This document shows, piece after piece, positions 1 to 7,937 of a DNA stretch of 64,000 nucleotides. The stretch is from NCBI GenBank assembly GCA_017993235.1, contig JAGONC010000007.1, positions 1-64,000 of the forward strand, read 5' to 3'. Positions within the stretch are counted from its first letter, which is position 1, and each line of letters begins with the position of its first letter. The position numbers were made by a program, and so were the translations under genes. The notes under the pieces were generated by a model. That model saw only the letters and a list, made by a program, of their open reading frames with translations. It ran no database searches and was not told the origin of the DNA. This DNA is from Lentimicrobiaceae bacterium (GTDB lineage: Bacteria > Bacteroidota > Bacteroidia > Bacteroidales > JAGONC01).

Positions 1-24
1 GGAAGAATCCTTTTTTATATAACG

Positions 25-77
25 TTGATAGTCAATAAGTTACTAACAAATTTTGTTAATAACTATCTGGCTATCAA
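25..77. repeat. AT-rich imperfect palindrome at window start
   Basis: The arms TTGATAG and CTATCAA bound a 53-bp imperfect palindrome with the pair TTAcTAACAAA/TTTGTTAaTAA near its centre. It lies just beyond the stop codon of the truncated restriction-methylation gene. It could be a terminator, or a relic of whatever removed the 3' end of that gene. No T-run follows, so the terminator role is uncertain. Confidence 0.5.
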
Positions 78-118
78 TTGCTTAATAAATTATTATAGTG
101 GCATTTTTTACATCGAAC

Positions 119-2434
119 TCACGTTAACATATCTTCTCTGCTATAACTTAGTTGCCACCATTTGTTGTAGAAATTGATATGATGTTTGTTAATCCTGGCG
201 TTGGGATCAATATTCAGGGCTTGTTTGTTTTCCCTTTCCTGTTCCTTTGCTTTTAGCTCGCGTTCAGGTAATACTGACCTTTCGATTATTTTAAAAATTT
301 CTTTGAAAGATGACGCCTCATTGATATCTTTCCCGGTAAAATCAATCACAAAGCGCTGAGGTTGAGAGCCGAAATCTGCCAAGAGTTCGTCACCAATCAG
401 GTAGGGTTTCAATATTATTGAGTATTCCGGGTGATCTTTTAGGATAGCCAATGCTTTCCCTTTTGGTAACAGGAAGCCCTCATGGCCATGCGTCTGCCCC
501 TGAAAAACACGCTTTGGTACTTTATTACAGTTGAGCGATATTGCGGATGTAACATCGGTTTTCAGGCTTAGACTGCTGTTAATTGTTTTAGTTCGGTGAC
601 TATTAAGCTGTTTTTTCTCATCATAAAACCATAGCAGTTTTTCCTTGTCATCCTTTCCTTTTTTCCAGTTGACAATCGAAACAAAAACTGCAGCCTCTCC
701 ACTCCATTCCTGTGAGGTAACTGCATCTATGATCGTTCCGTCATTTTTCACGATATAATCCAGGCTTCCTTCACGACTATAATTCTGCCGGATCGTATTC
801 GTTCCCACTAATCCTGCATAAGAATCTGGTTTCAGGTGCTTGTGGGTCTTATAAAACCAATACACACAAAAATCAGCTCTTCCAGGGATTTCAGGATAAG
901 CTGCCCGCAATTTATTTAGGTATGAACGCCCGAACTCCTTCTGCATTTTATTTTTACTCTGATAGGGTGGATTCCCTATGATGGTGTCTACTTCAGGCCA
1001 AATGGCTACTGTACCGTTTTCGTTGATGAGCGCATCCCTGCATTGAATGTTATCCTTCAGGTTATCCAGAGGCAATGGTCGGAATTTATTGTCATGGTCT
1101 TCCTTACCCTCTATCCAGCTCAGTTCTTTCGCGATCATCATTGTCACCCTTGCCAGTTCAACTGCAAATGGTTTAACATCAATACCATAAAACTGGTCTG
1201 TAGTCACATATTTATACTTCGGTAAAAATTTTACCAACCTTGTAGCATCTTCGTTCGTTGTTGAATATTCCCTGATCCGATGGAGTAACTGATTTTCCAG
1301 CATTTTCATTTCCTTAAAAGCGATAAACAGGAAATTTCCACTTCCACAGGCTGGATCCAACACCTTAAATCTAGATAATTCGGAAATGAGCTTGTAATAT
1401 TCGTCAAGTGAACGCGCTTTCTCAATCCGATCCTGCCATGGCTGTACAATAACCGGCACAACGATTTTTTTAATGTCAATTTCATGGGTGTAGTGTGCCC
1501 CAAGTTGATGGCGTTCTTTTTCCTCAAGGGCTGCTTCGAAGATGGAGCCAAAAATGGCAGGATTTACTGTTTTCCAATTAAAAGAAACAGCCTGATTGAT
1601 CAGTTCGATTTCATATTTTGTCAGTTCAATAGGAGATATTTCATCGAACAGACCACCATTGAAGAAATCCACATCTTTATAAATTCCACCCGGGATCAAA
1701 CCTTTCGTATTCATGGCAGTAAACAAACCACCAATCAGGTCATAGGATTTGGTGACCAGATCAAATCCGCTACCAGATTCACCGAGCAGGTCTTTAATTA
1801 TTCTCGAAAAAATGTGATGCGGGAGAAGATCAACATCTTCAGCAAACATGCACAATACCATCTGAAGGCAATATTTTAATGCAAATTCAGGTTCTACCCC
1901 CCTTCCTTTCAACGATTTATAAACATTCGAAATGAAATAGGCAGCTTGTTCTGTTACATCATTAATGTCATAATTAAAGATAGGCGATCTTGGTTTGGAC
2001 AAAAGAAAACTGAAAGCTTCCTGACGCTTGGTCAGATCATTGAGTGGAACTTTCTCGAGGGGTTGATAGACCTGAATATTCAGATCGTATATCCAAAATT
2101 CATCAAAATTGCAAAGAATAAGATACTGAGGACGCCCAGGAACCAGTTTTATCCAGTAATCAAAAGCTTGCTGGTAATGAAGAGAAAGATCCACATCCCG
2201 TTTTTTCATTTCGATGAGAACGATCGGTTTCCACACCAGATCGGCAAATTGTGTGGAGCCAGTTTCTTGATCTCGGATTCTAAACTCACAGTTGGCTCCG
2301 GCTCCTTTCAGTCCATCGGAATAACCGAGGGCGTTGAAAAAATGATCCAGGAATAACTGTGCTTCTCCCTTCTCATCACCGGTGATGTAATTTTCGACAT
2401 ATGCGATAAAGGAATCAAAATCGGTAACTTTCAT
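119..2434 (-). CDS. Type IIG restriction-methylation protein (MmeI-like), C-terminally truncated
   Basis: This 771-residue protein combines nuclease and adenine-methyltransferase modules in one chain. Near the N-terminus, D65 followed by E75-M-K77 fits a PD-(D/E)xK nuclease core. A helical linker leads to GAHYT (about 312-316), SAM motif I DPACGSGNF (about 360) and catalytic NPPY (488-491), which identify an N6-adenine methyltransferase. Family members are usually 900 residues or more, with a target-recognition domain after the methylase. Here the frame stops at REDMLT, just after the NKWWQLSY segment, so most of that domain is missing. The two other frames downstream do not resume it within the window. 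A TAACTTTG -7 element lies about 30 bases before the ATG. The gene is probably inactive or altered in specificity. Family assignment is firm; the truncation is inferred from remembered family length. Confidence 0.85.
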   Translation of the reverse strand: MKVTDFDSFIAYVENYITGDEKGEAQLFLDHFFNALGYSDGLKGAGANCEFRIRDQETGSTQFADLVWKPIVLIEMKKRDVDLSLHYQQAFDYWIKLVPGRPQYLILCNFDEFWIYDLNIQVYQPLEKVPLNDLTKRQEAFSFLLSKPRSPIFNYDINDVTEQAAYFISNVYKSLKGRGVEPEFALKYCLQMVLCMFAEDVDLLPHHIFSRIIKDLLGESGSGFDLVTKSYDLIGGLFTAMNTKGLIPGGIYKDVDFFNGGLFDEISPIELTKYEIELINQAVSFNWKTVNPAIFGSIFEAALEEKERHQLGAHYTHEIDIKKIVVPVIVQPWQDRIEKARSLDEYYKLISELSRFKVLDPACGSGNFLFIAFKEMKMLENQLLHRIREYSTTNEDATRLVKFLPKYKYVTTDQFYGIDVKPFAVELARVTMMIAKELSWIEGKEDHDNKFRPLPLDNLKDNIQCRDALINENGTVAIWPEVDTIIGNPPYQSKNKMQKEFGRSYLNKLRAAYPEIPGRADFCVYWFYKTHKHLKPDSYAGLVGTNTIRQNYSREGSLDYIVKNDGTIIDAVTSQEWSGEAAVFVSIVNWKKGKDDKEKLLWFYDEKKQLNSHRTKTINSSLSLKTDVTSAISLNCNKVPKRVFQGQTHGHEGFLLPKGKALAILKDHPEYSIILKPYLIGDELLADFGSQPQRFVIDFTGKDINEASSFKEIFKIIERSVLPERELKAKEQERENKQALNIDPNARINKHHINFYNKWWQLSYSREDMLT

Positions 2435-2464
2435 TTACGTAAATTGATTAATCCCGGTTTTCTG

Positions 2465-2472
2465 CAAAGTTA
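2465..2472 (-). promoter_or_regulatory. Bacteroidota -7 element for the restriction-methylation gene
   Basis: TAACTTTG on the minus strand matches TAnnTTTG, about 30 bases upstream of the start codon at 2434. No clear -33 TTTG is seen. Confidence 0.45.
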
Positions 2473-2563
2473 AGGAAACAGGGATTAAATTTTGGGGGTA
2501 AAATACCGGGACTCATCAGAGATTTGACTTAAATATTGATATAGGGAATAGAATCAAAGGATA

Positions 2564-2833
2564 TCAGGGAAAGAGCTTATAGATATCTCTTCTATGAGCA
2601 ATTAAGATAAAACGAATCGTAATCGCATTAATGACCTCAAATCCAACGCGATAATCACCGATCCTTATCCTGCAATAATCTGAGAATCCAGTAAGCTTCC
2701 TAATGTTGGGTAATTCTGACAGGGAGGTAGTAGTTTCAATCTGAAGGATGATCTGCTTAAGCCGGCTAAGAATTACTTGACTGTGGATACGTCTTAAAGA
2801 CCTTTCAAATGACTTATCGAACTCAACAGTCAT
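2564..2833 (-). CDS. RelE/ParE-family toxin
   Basis: The 89-residue protein has the RelE/YafQ-type layout: an N-terminal helical pair (FDKSFERSLRRI), a middle strand pair with CRIRIGDYRVGFEV, and the terminal RFILIAHRRDIYKLFP. In this family the conserved basic residues of the last two blocks bind and cut mRNA on the ribosome. Its ATG overlaps the stop codon of the upstream antitoxin gene by four bases (ATGA), the usual arrangement for coupled translation. The length is normal. ParE-like gyrase poisoning cannot be excluded from sequence alone, but the end of the protein looks more like an mRNA interferase. The upstream partner supports the call. Confidence 0.85.
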   Translation of the reverse strand: MTVEFDKSFERSLRRIHSQVILSRLKQIILQIETTTSLSELPNIRKLTGFSDYCRIRIGDYRVGFEVINAITIRFILIAHRRDIYKLFP

Positions 2834-3027
2834 TTCTTTTCCAATTGTTTTATGATGGAATCACGGGTAACATTTTCTCTGGTTTTCGATTGCTCCATGA
2901 GAAGTCCCAGGGCAAGATCCTCATACTGTTCTTCATTTATATTGAATACATTCGCACCCAATTTTTTGGCCAGTTCTTTCAGGATCCTGGCATTTTTCCT
3001 GTCGGTTTGAATGACTATTGCGTCCAT
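2830..3027 (-). CDS. Antitoxin of the RelE-type pair
   Basis: This 65-residue protein is encoded immediately before the toxin and overlaps it by ATGA. It begins MDAIVIQTDRKNARIL, resembling the short beta-strand plus helix start of several Bacteroidota antitoxins. It continues with an acidic helix (NEEQYEDLALGLLMEQ) and a basic, flexible tail that would wrap the toxin. No clear helix-turn-helix or full ribbon-helix-helix can be assigned by eye, so the antitoxin family is not named. A TACTTTTG -7 element lies 14-21 bases upstream, suggesting a very short leader. Identification rests mainly on gene order and size. Confidence 0.75.
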   Translation of the reverse strand: MDAIVIQTDRKNARILKELAKKLGANVFNINEEQYEDLALGLLMEQSKTRENVTRDSIIKQLEKK

Positions 3028-3040
3028 AGCTGTTTTTTTA

Positions 3041-3048
3041 CAAAAGTA
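3041..3048 (-). promoter_or_regulatory. -7 element for the toxin-antitoxin operon
   Basis: TACTTTTG on the minus strand matches TAnnTTTG. It lies just ahead of the antitoxin start at 3027, leaving a very short 5' leader. It is divergent from the similar element at 3107-3114. Confidence 0.5.
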
Positions 3049-3106
3049 CTCAAATTAACCGAAAATGATGTATTCATTTACATGCATTAATACCACACTA
3101 ATTCAC

Positions 3107-3114
3107 TACTTTTG
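3107..3114 (+). promoter_or_regulatory. -7 element for the M14 peptidase gene
   Basis: TACTTTTG on the plus strand matches TAnnTTTG, 17 bases before the ATG at 3132. It is one half of a divergent promoter region shared with the toxin-antitoxin operon. Confidence 0.5.
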
Positions 3115-3131
3115 AACACAAATCCCCGATC

Positions 3132-4724
3132 ATGAAAACGTTGTATGTCCTATTATTAATCCTTATCTTATCGTATACGAATTCTTCAGGACAGTTGACT
3201 ACTGCCGAGCAAACTGATTTCACTTCCACTTCCACACATTCCGATGTCATGAGCTTTGTCGGTGAGCTGACCAGTCTTTCTCACTTCGTGAGGATGGATA
3301 CCCTTGCCATATCGGTTGAAGGAAAGGTGGTTCCGTTGCTGGTCATGGGCGATCCCCTGCCTGAACGACCGGAAGAACTGGCATCCGACAGCAGGCTGGT
3401 GGTCTATATCCAGGCGAACATTCATCCAGGAGAGGTAGAGGGAAAGGAAGCCAGCCTGATGCTGGCAAGGGACCTGTTAAAAGAACATGATCCGAAGTAT
3501 TTCCGAAACCTGGTAATTTTGATCTGTCCGAATCTGAATCCCGATGGCAACGATAAGATCAACATACAGAACCGCACGAATCAGAACGGTCCCAAAAACG
3601 GCGTCGGTGTGCGGTATAACGGTCAAATGCTGGATCTGAACAGGGATGCCATGAAGCTGGAAACACCGGAAATGAGGGGTGTGATCACGCATGTCTTTAA
3701 CCGGTGGGATCCCGCCCTTACCGTTGACTGCCATACCACAAACGGGTCGTATCATGAAGAAGCGGTGACCTTCAACTGGATGGTGAATCCCAACGGGGAC
3801 AGGAGTCTGATCAATTATATGCGGGATGAGCTTTGTCCGGGGGTTTCCGCCAGGTTAAAGACCACGTATCATGTCGATAATATTTTTTACGGCGAGTTCA
3901 TTGACTTCAAAGATTACAGCAAAGGATGGGAATCCTATGCTTCGGAGCCACGATATCTGGTGAATTATGTGGGTGTGCGTAACCGGCTGGGTATCCTGAA
4001 CGAAAATTACGTTTATGCAGATTACAGAACCCGGGTGATGGGCTGCTATGCCCTGCTTCGATCCATTCTGGATTATTCGGCAGAGAACAGGGAAAAGATC
4101 AACGACCTGATCCGGTCGGCCGATGAAGCAATGATCCGCAGGGGAAGCGATCCGGTGCCGGCTGACTCTTTTGCCCTGGAATATGAAGCCAGACCCACCC
4201 CGGAACAAGTGACCATCCATGCCTATGAAGTGGTTCCCAATCCTGAACCCAACGTCTGGCCCTATTTTATACGCACCGACAAGAAAGTGACCGTGACGGT
4301 TCCCTACTTTGCCGATCTCTATTCCACAAAGAATATTCTTTTTCCCCGAGGATATATCCTTACTATTCATGACCATCAGGTGCTGTCGCTGTTACAAACC
4401 CATGGCATTCAGTATAGTCAATTGGAGGATTCTGCCACTCTCCTTGTGGAAAGTTTTGCCATCAGTGAGTTAAAACCCTCCGAGCGGTTGAACCAGGGGC
4501 ATTACACCAACAGGGTGGAAGGAGAATACAAGCCCGAAAAGAAAACTTTTCCACCCGGGACGATCGTGATCCCAACTGCACAACCGCTGGGAAAACTTGC
4601 CGCCTATCTGCTGGAGCCCCAGTCGGATGACAGCATGCTGTTATGGAATTTTTTCGACCGGTACCAGGTCCCGCAATGGGGCAGAGGGTATTATCCGTAT
4701 CCGGTTTACCGGATCATTAAATAA
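3132..4724 (+). CDS. Secreted M14-family zinc carboxypeptidase
   Basis: The 530-residue protein starts with a signal peptide (about residues 1-20, ending SSGQ) and should act outside the cytoplasm. The zinc site typical of M14 peptidases is visible: H98 and E101 in IHPGE, and H201 in DCHTTNG. LDLNRDA (about 168-174) supplies the conserved Asn-Arg that binds the substrate carboxylate. The catalytic glutamate of the C-terminal part was not pinned down by eye. The long C-terminal region (about 330-530) is mostly beta and may be an accessory domain. Members of this subfamily in Bacteroidota are annotated as M14 metallopeptidases acting on peptides or cell-wall material. The true substrate is unknown. 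Confidence 0.88.
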   Translation: MKTLYVLLLILILSYTNSSGQLTTAEQTDFTSTSTHSDVMSFVGELTSLSHFVRMDTLAISVEGKVVPLLVMGDPLPERPEELASDSRLVVYIQANIHPGEVEGKEASLMLARDLLKEHDPKYFRNLVILICPNLNPDGNDKINIQNRTNQNGPKNGVGVRYNGQMLDLNRDAMKLETPEMRGVITHVFNRWDPALTVDCHTTNGSYHEEAVTFNWMVNPNGDRSLINYMRDELCPGVSARLKTTYHVDNIFYGEFIDFKDYSKGWESYASEPRYLVNYVGVRNRLGILNENYVYADYRTRVMGCYALLRSILDYSAENREKINDLIRSADEAMIRRGSDPVPADSFALEYEARPTPEQVTIHAYEVVPNPEPNVWPYFIRTDKKVTVTVPYFADLYSTKNILFPRGYILTIHDHQVLSLLQTHGIQYSQLEDSATLLVESFAISELKPSERLNQGHYTNRVEGEYKPEKKTFPPGTIVIPTAQPLGKLAAYLLEPQSDDSMLLWNFFDRYQVPQWGRGYYPYPVYRIIK

Positions 4725-4729
4725 AGAAC

Positions 4730-4760
4730 TTCACCTCACCCTCCGTGAGGGTGAGGTGAA
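4730..4760. repeat. Perfect 14-bp hairpin between peptidase and glycosyltransferase genes
   Basis: The arms TTCACCTCACCCTC and GAGGGTGAGGTGAA are perfectly complementary around a three-base CGT loop. It starts five bases after the peptidase stop codon. There is no following T-run, so it resembles a REP-like intergenic palindrome more than a classical terminator, but it could stop or attenuate transcription. Confidence 0.75.
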
Positions 4761-4773
4761 TCGCGTAAACAGT

Positions 4774-6240
4774 ATGAAGCTCAGCATTAAAAAAATCCTC
4801 GACCGACCGGCAGGAGTATTTTTTTTCTTTGTCATTCTTTCGGTTGCACTTCGCTTTTTCAGTTTCTTCCCCAGTGTGATGAACCATGACGAGTCGACCT
4901 ACCTGGAGATCGCACGTGAAATGCTGGAAGGGAAAAAACTGTATGTGGATCTGATCGATATCAAACCTCCGGGGATCTTTCTTATTTACGCCCTTTTTCA
5001 ATGGATATTCGGACATACTATCTTTGTAATGCGGGTGCTGCCTACCCTCCTGATCGCTGTATCTTCTTTCATCCTGTATAAGAGCAGCCTGTGTTTGGCC
5101 TCCAATCCCCGCATTGCCATTGCCTCAGGGACCCTCTATATTCTTTTTTTATCAACCTGGTCGGGATTCGGAATTTCCCCTGACATTGAGGTCTTTTTTA
5201 ACTTATTTATAATCAGTTCATTATATGTTTTTATCCAGAAGGACCACTGGATGAATTATACTGCGGGAGGCCTGCTGATGGGTATAGGTTTTATCATTAA
5301 GTATGTCGTGCTTTTTGATTTTGTTGCTTTTATTCTGTTTTTTATCTGGAGATTTTTCAGGGATCATGATCTGAAAAATTCCGGATCCATGGTACTGAAG
5401 CTTTCCCTGTCTGTGATTGGGTTCATCCTGCCTTTCCTGTGTGTGAACCTGTATTATTATTATTCCGGTCATTTTCAGGAGTTTGCCGAGATTACCTACG
5501 GTGCTGTTGCACGATATCCCAAGGAGTTCGTGCCTGGCCGGATGGCCGTATTCGTTTTTGGATTTATGCTTTACTTTCTCCCGGTATTCGTTTTCTTTTT
5601 CTATTCGCTTTTCAACCGCTCCCTGAAATCCCATATCGGGAAAGATATACGCATGTTGTCACTCTTCTGGGCCATGCTGGTGACCATTGGGATTCTTTTG
5701 CCGGGCAATACATTCAATCATTATTGGATCCAGGCCATGCTGCCGGTAAGTCTGCTGGCCGGGGCCTTTTTCCATCCTGGCAACCGGCTGCCAGGCATCC
5801 TGACCAGGCTTACACAGGGGACTGCCGGAGGGATCATTTTTGTATCGTTCTGCGTGGTGATCATTCTATTTTCGATCCGTGACCATATGGGAAAGGAAGA
5901 TACACCGCGGCAGATTGCAGCTTATCTTGAGCCCAGGCTTCAGCCCGGAGATGTCATATACGTTGCCAATCACTATCACATTCTTTATTACTTGCTTGAA
6001 AGAGATTGTCCTACACCCTATGTTCACCCCTCGCTCCTGACCTCTCCCAGTCACAGGCAGGCACTGAACCTTGACCTTGAAAAGGAATTGAAACGGATCA
6101 GCGACAGAAATCCTTTTTATATCCTGATCCAGGAAAAAGGGCAGAATAATATTTATTGGTTGTATCCGTTTCTTAATGAATATTATACAATAGAGAAGAA
6201 GTTCAAGGAAAAGATGGTGCTGTACAGGCGTAAACAATGA
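4774..6240 (+). CDS. GT39-like integral membrane glycosyltransferase
   Basis: The 488-residue protein has about eleven hydrophobic segments. The first periplasmic loop carries NHDESTYLEIAREML, the Asp-Glu pair expected for the catalytic loop of polyprenyl-phosphate-sugar transferases of the PMT/ArnT (GT-C) type. Such enzymes move a sugar from a lipid carrier to protein, lipid or polysaccharide on the outer face of the membrane. A longer reading frame extends upstream to 4597 but overlaps the peptidase gene and runs through the hairpin. MKLSIKKIL at 4774 is therefore the better start. The donor and acceptor cannot be told from the sequence. Confidence 0.8.
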   Translation: MKLSIKKILDRPAGVFFFFVILSVALRFFSFFPSVMNHDESTYLEIAREMLEGKKLYVDLIDIKPPGIFLIYALFQWIFGHTIFVMRVLPTLLIAVSSFILYKSSLCLASNPRIAIASGTLYILFLSTWSGFGISPDIEVFFNLFIISSLYVFIQKDHWMNYTAGGLLMGIGFIIKYVVLFDFVAFILFFIWRFFRDHDLKNSGSMVLKLSLSVIGFILPFLCVNLYYYYSGHFQEFAEITYGAVARYPKEFVPGRMAVFVFGFMLYFLPVFVFFFYSLFNRSLKSHIGKDIRMLSLFWAMLVTIGILLPGNTFNHYWIQAMLPVSLLAGAFFHPGNRLPGILTRLTQGTAGGIIFVSFCVVIILFSIRDHMGKEDTPRQIAAYLEPRLQPGDVIYVANHYHILYYLLERDCPTPYVHPSLLTSPSHRQALNLDLEKELKRISDRNPFYILIQEKGQNNIYWLYPFLNEYYTIEKKFKEKMVLYRRKQ

Positions 6241-6273
6241 CGAAAGGGGCCCGGATTCCCTGCATCAGGATGA

Positions 6274-7929
6274 TCAAGTCATGTTACCAGCAAACACGAC
6301 TTCCTCTTGAAATCTCTCTGGAATATTCATTGGACTCATCTTCATGACCTGGGCCATTTCATCCAGTACAGAATGAATGTTTTTCCAGGATGCCTGCTCC
6401 AGAAAGGCAAGGGTCAGTTGCTGGCGCAGATGAAATAACCTGCGGCGCTGATGATCATCGAACAGCACCCGGTTCTGGTACGTCCTTTCCTCTGTGTAAT
6501 GATAAGGAACCCGGGTGACCTGTTTGAAGAGCGCATAACCATAGTTTGTCGCCTCAGTTGAATTCATGGTGTAATGAGACCATCGGTCACCATATCCCCT
6601 TATTTTCCATTGTTCCCGGAACTCGTTCCGGGCCAGGTCGGAGAAGGGTGAGATGATCAGCGGGAACAGCAGGTAACTGGAAGACGCCAGTCCAATGTCA
6701 AGATCATTTAAAAACCGGGCGGTCTGATGGAGGGTCTCAGGTGTTTCTCCTGGAAATCCCACGATGAAGGTCATCAGCGCCGTGATCCCGTTCTGGTCAA
6801 GGATCTCAATTCCGCGGCGGACAGCCTCCATGTCCTGGGATTTGTTCATTCTTGCGAGTTGTCCTTTATCTCCTGATTCAATTCCCAGAAGGGAGATCAG
6901 CAATCCTGAGCGTTTGATATCCTCAATGTTCGATTCATTGACCGACGAGGCCCGCATAAATCCGATCCACTGCTTTATCCCCGACTCCATGAACGCTGCC
7001 GTGACCTCCTTCACTCTTCTGGAGTTGATAAAGACATTGTCGTCGGTCGGATGCAGGATGAACGGCCGGTTGCCGATCCGTTGGCGGATCATGCTGAGCT
7101 CGGCCATCAGGCTTTCTTTGGACCGGATGAAGATCTGCGGATAGAGCTGGTAAAAGTCACAGTACCGGCACCGGAACGGACACCCGACCGAGGTTCTGAC
7201 CGGGATCTGTTCGGGCAGGTCGTCCAGCAGGTCCCACCGGGTAAAGTCGTGGTCGTAGTCCACCTGCTCGGTCTTCCGTTCGGTAAAGTGATAGGTTCCG
7301 TCGGATTGCGGCAGGGCGAGGTTGGGGATGTGGAAGAAACCCGTTTTCTTCCCCAGGGAAAGTACATCAAGGATTTGAAGCAGGGGCTCTCTTCCATGCG
7401 GGGCGGCCACGTATATGTCGGCCGGTATGTCCGTTCCAGACACATTGAACAGCAATGGATTCACATCATCCATTTGCGACAGCTGTTCCCGTTGAGAAGC
7501 GAAGAACTGGTAGCTTTTCCATACAAAGACGCCACCGGCGATCAGCGGGATACCGGGCATGTGGCGACGGATCTCCAGCACCAGCTGTTTCAGTGATTCC
7601 GTGCTCAGGATCATGGTGGTCGAAAGGCAGATGGCAAGGGGATCAGCAGCTGCGAGCCGCCGGAGTTCGGCATCCGAACACTGGTATGTGGTCACGGTCT
7701 GGTAGCCCTGCTCACGCAGAAGGCCGGTCAGGTAAAAGCCGGCTGCCGGCATCATATCTCTTTTGGAGGGGATGGCCGGCAGCCGGTCGTACCTGAATCC
7801 GTTCTGCATCAATTCATACAGGGTGGACAGGGTCAATTCGCGGTTGCTTCCCTTCAGCCTCAGGATCAGGTTGAGGTGATACTGGGTCACATCAACCATG
7901 GGTGCTATGACCGCAACCGTTTTTCCCAT
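6274..7929 (-). CDS. B12-binding-domain radical SAM protein
   Basis: This 551-residue protein has a Rossmann-like N-terminal region of the cobalamin-binding type (about 1-140, with LAICLSTTMIL and IPLIAGGVFVW). A radical SAM core follows, with C250, C254 and C257 in CPFRCRYC to bind the 4Fe-4S cluster. LGIESGDKGQL and IVGFPGETPETL are typical SAM-core strands of this class. No classical DxHxxG cobalamin motif is evident, so B12 use is inferred from architecture only. The gene starts eight bases after the M16 peptidase gene on the same strand, suggesting co-transcription. The substrate is unknown. Confidence 0.85.
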   Translation of the reverse strand: MGKTVAVIAPMVDVTQYHLNLILRLKGSNRELTLSTLYELMQNGFRYDRLPAIPSKRDMMPAAGFYLTGLLREQGYQTVTTYQCSDAELRRLAAADPLAICLSTTMILSTESLKQLVLEIRRHMPGIPLIAGGVFVWKSYQFFASQREQLSQMDDVNPLLFNVSGTDIPADIYVAAPHGREPLLQILDVLSLGKKTGFFHIPNLALPQSDGTYHFTERKTEQVDYDHDFTRWDLLDDLPEQIPVRTSVGCPFRCRYCDFYQLYPQIFIRSKESLMAELSMIRQRIGNRPFILHPTDDNVFINSRRVKEVTAAFMESGIKQWIGFMRASSVNESNIEDIKRSGLLISLLGIESGDKGQLARMNKSQDMEAVRRGIEILDQNGITALMTFIVGFPGETPETLHQTARFLNDLDIGLASSSYLLFPLIISPFSDLARNEFREQWKIRGYGDRWSHYTMNSTEATNYGYALFKQVTRVPYHYTEERTYQNRVLFDDHQRRRLFHLRQQLTLAFLEQASWKNIHSVLDEMAQVMKMSPMNIPERFQEEVVFAGNMT

Positions 7930-7937
7930 GCGGGAAA

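Noticed and set aside
1484-2356. Two plus-strand frames (131 and 136 codons) inside the restriction-methylation gene
   Set aside because: They are antisense to the nuclease and linker regions and have no motif or promoter.
4597-4773. Upstream extension of the membrane glycosyltransferase gene
   Set aside because: It overlaps the M14 peptidase gene in another frame and runs through the 14-bp hairpin. The typical positively charged start plus helix begins at 4774.
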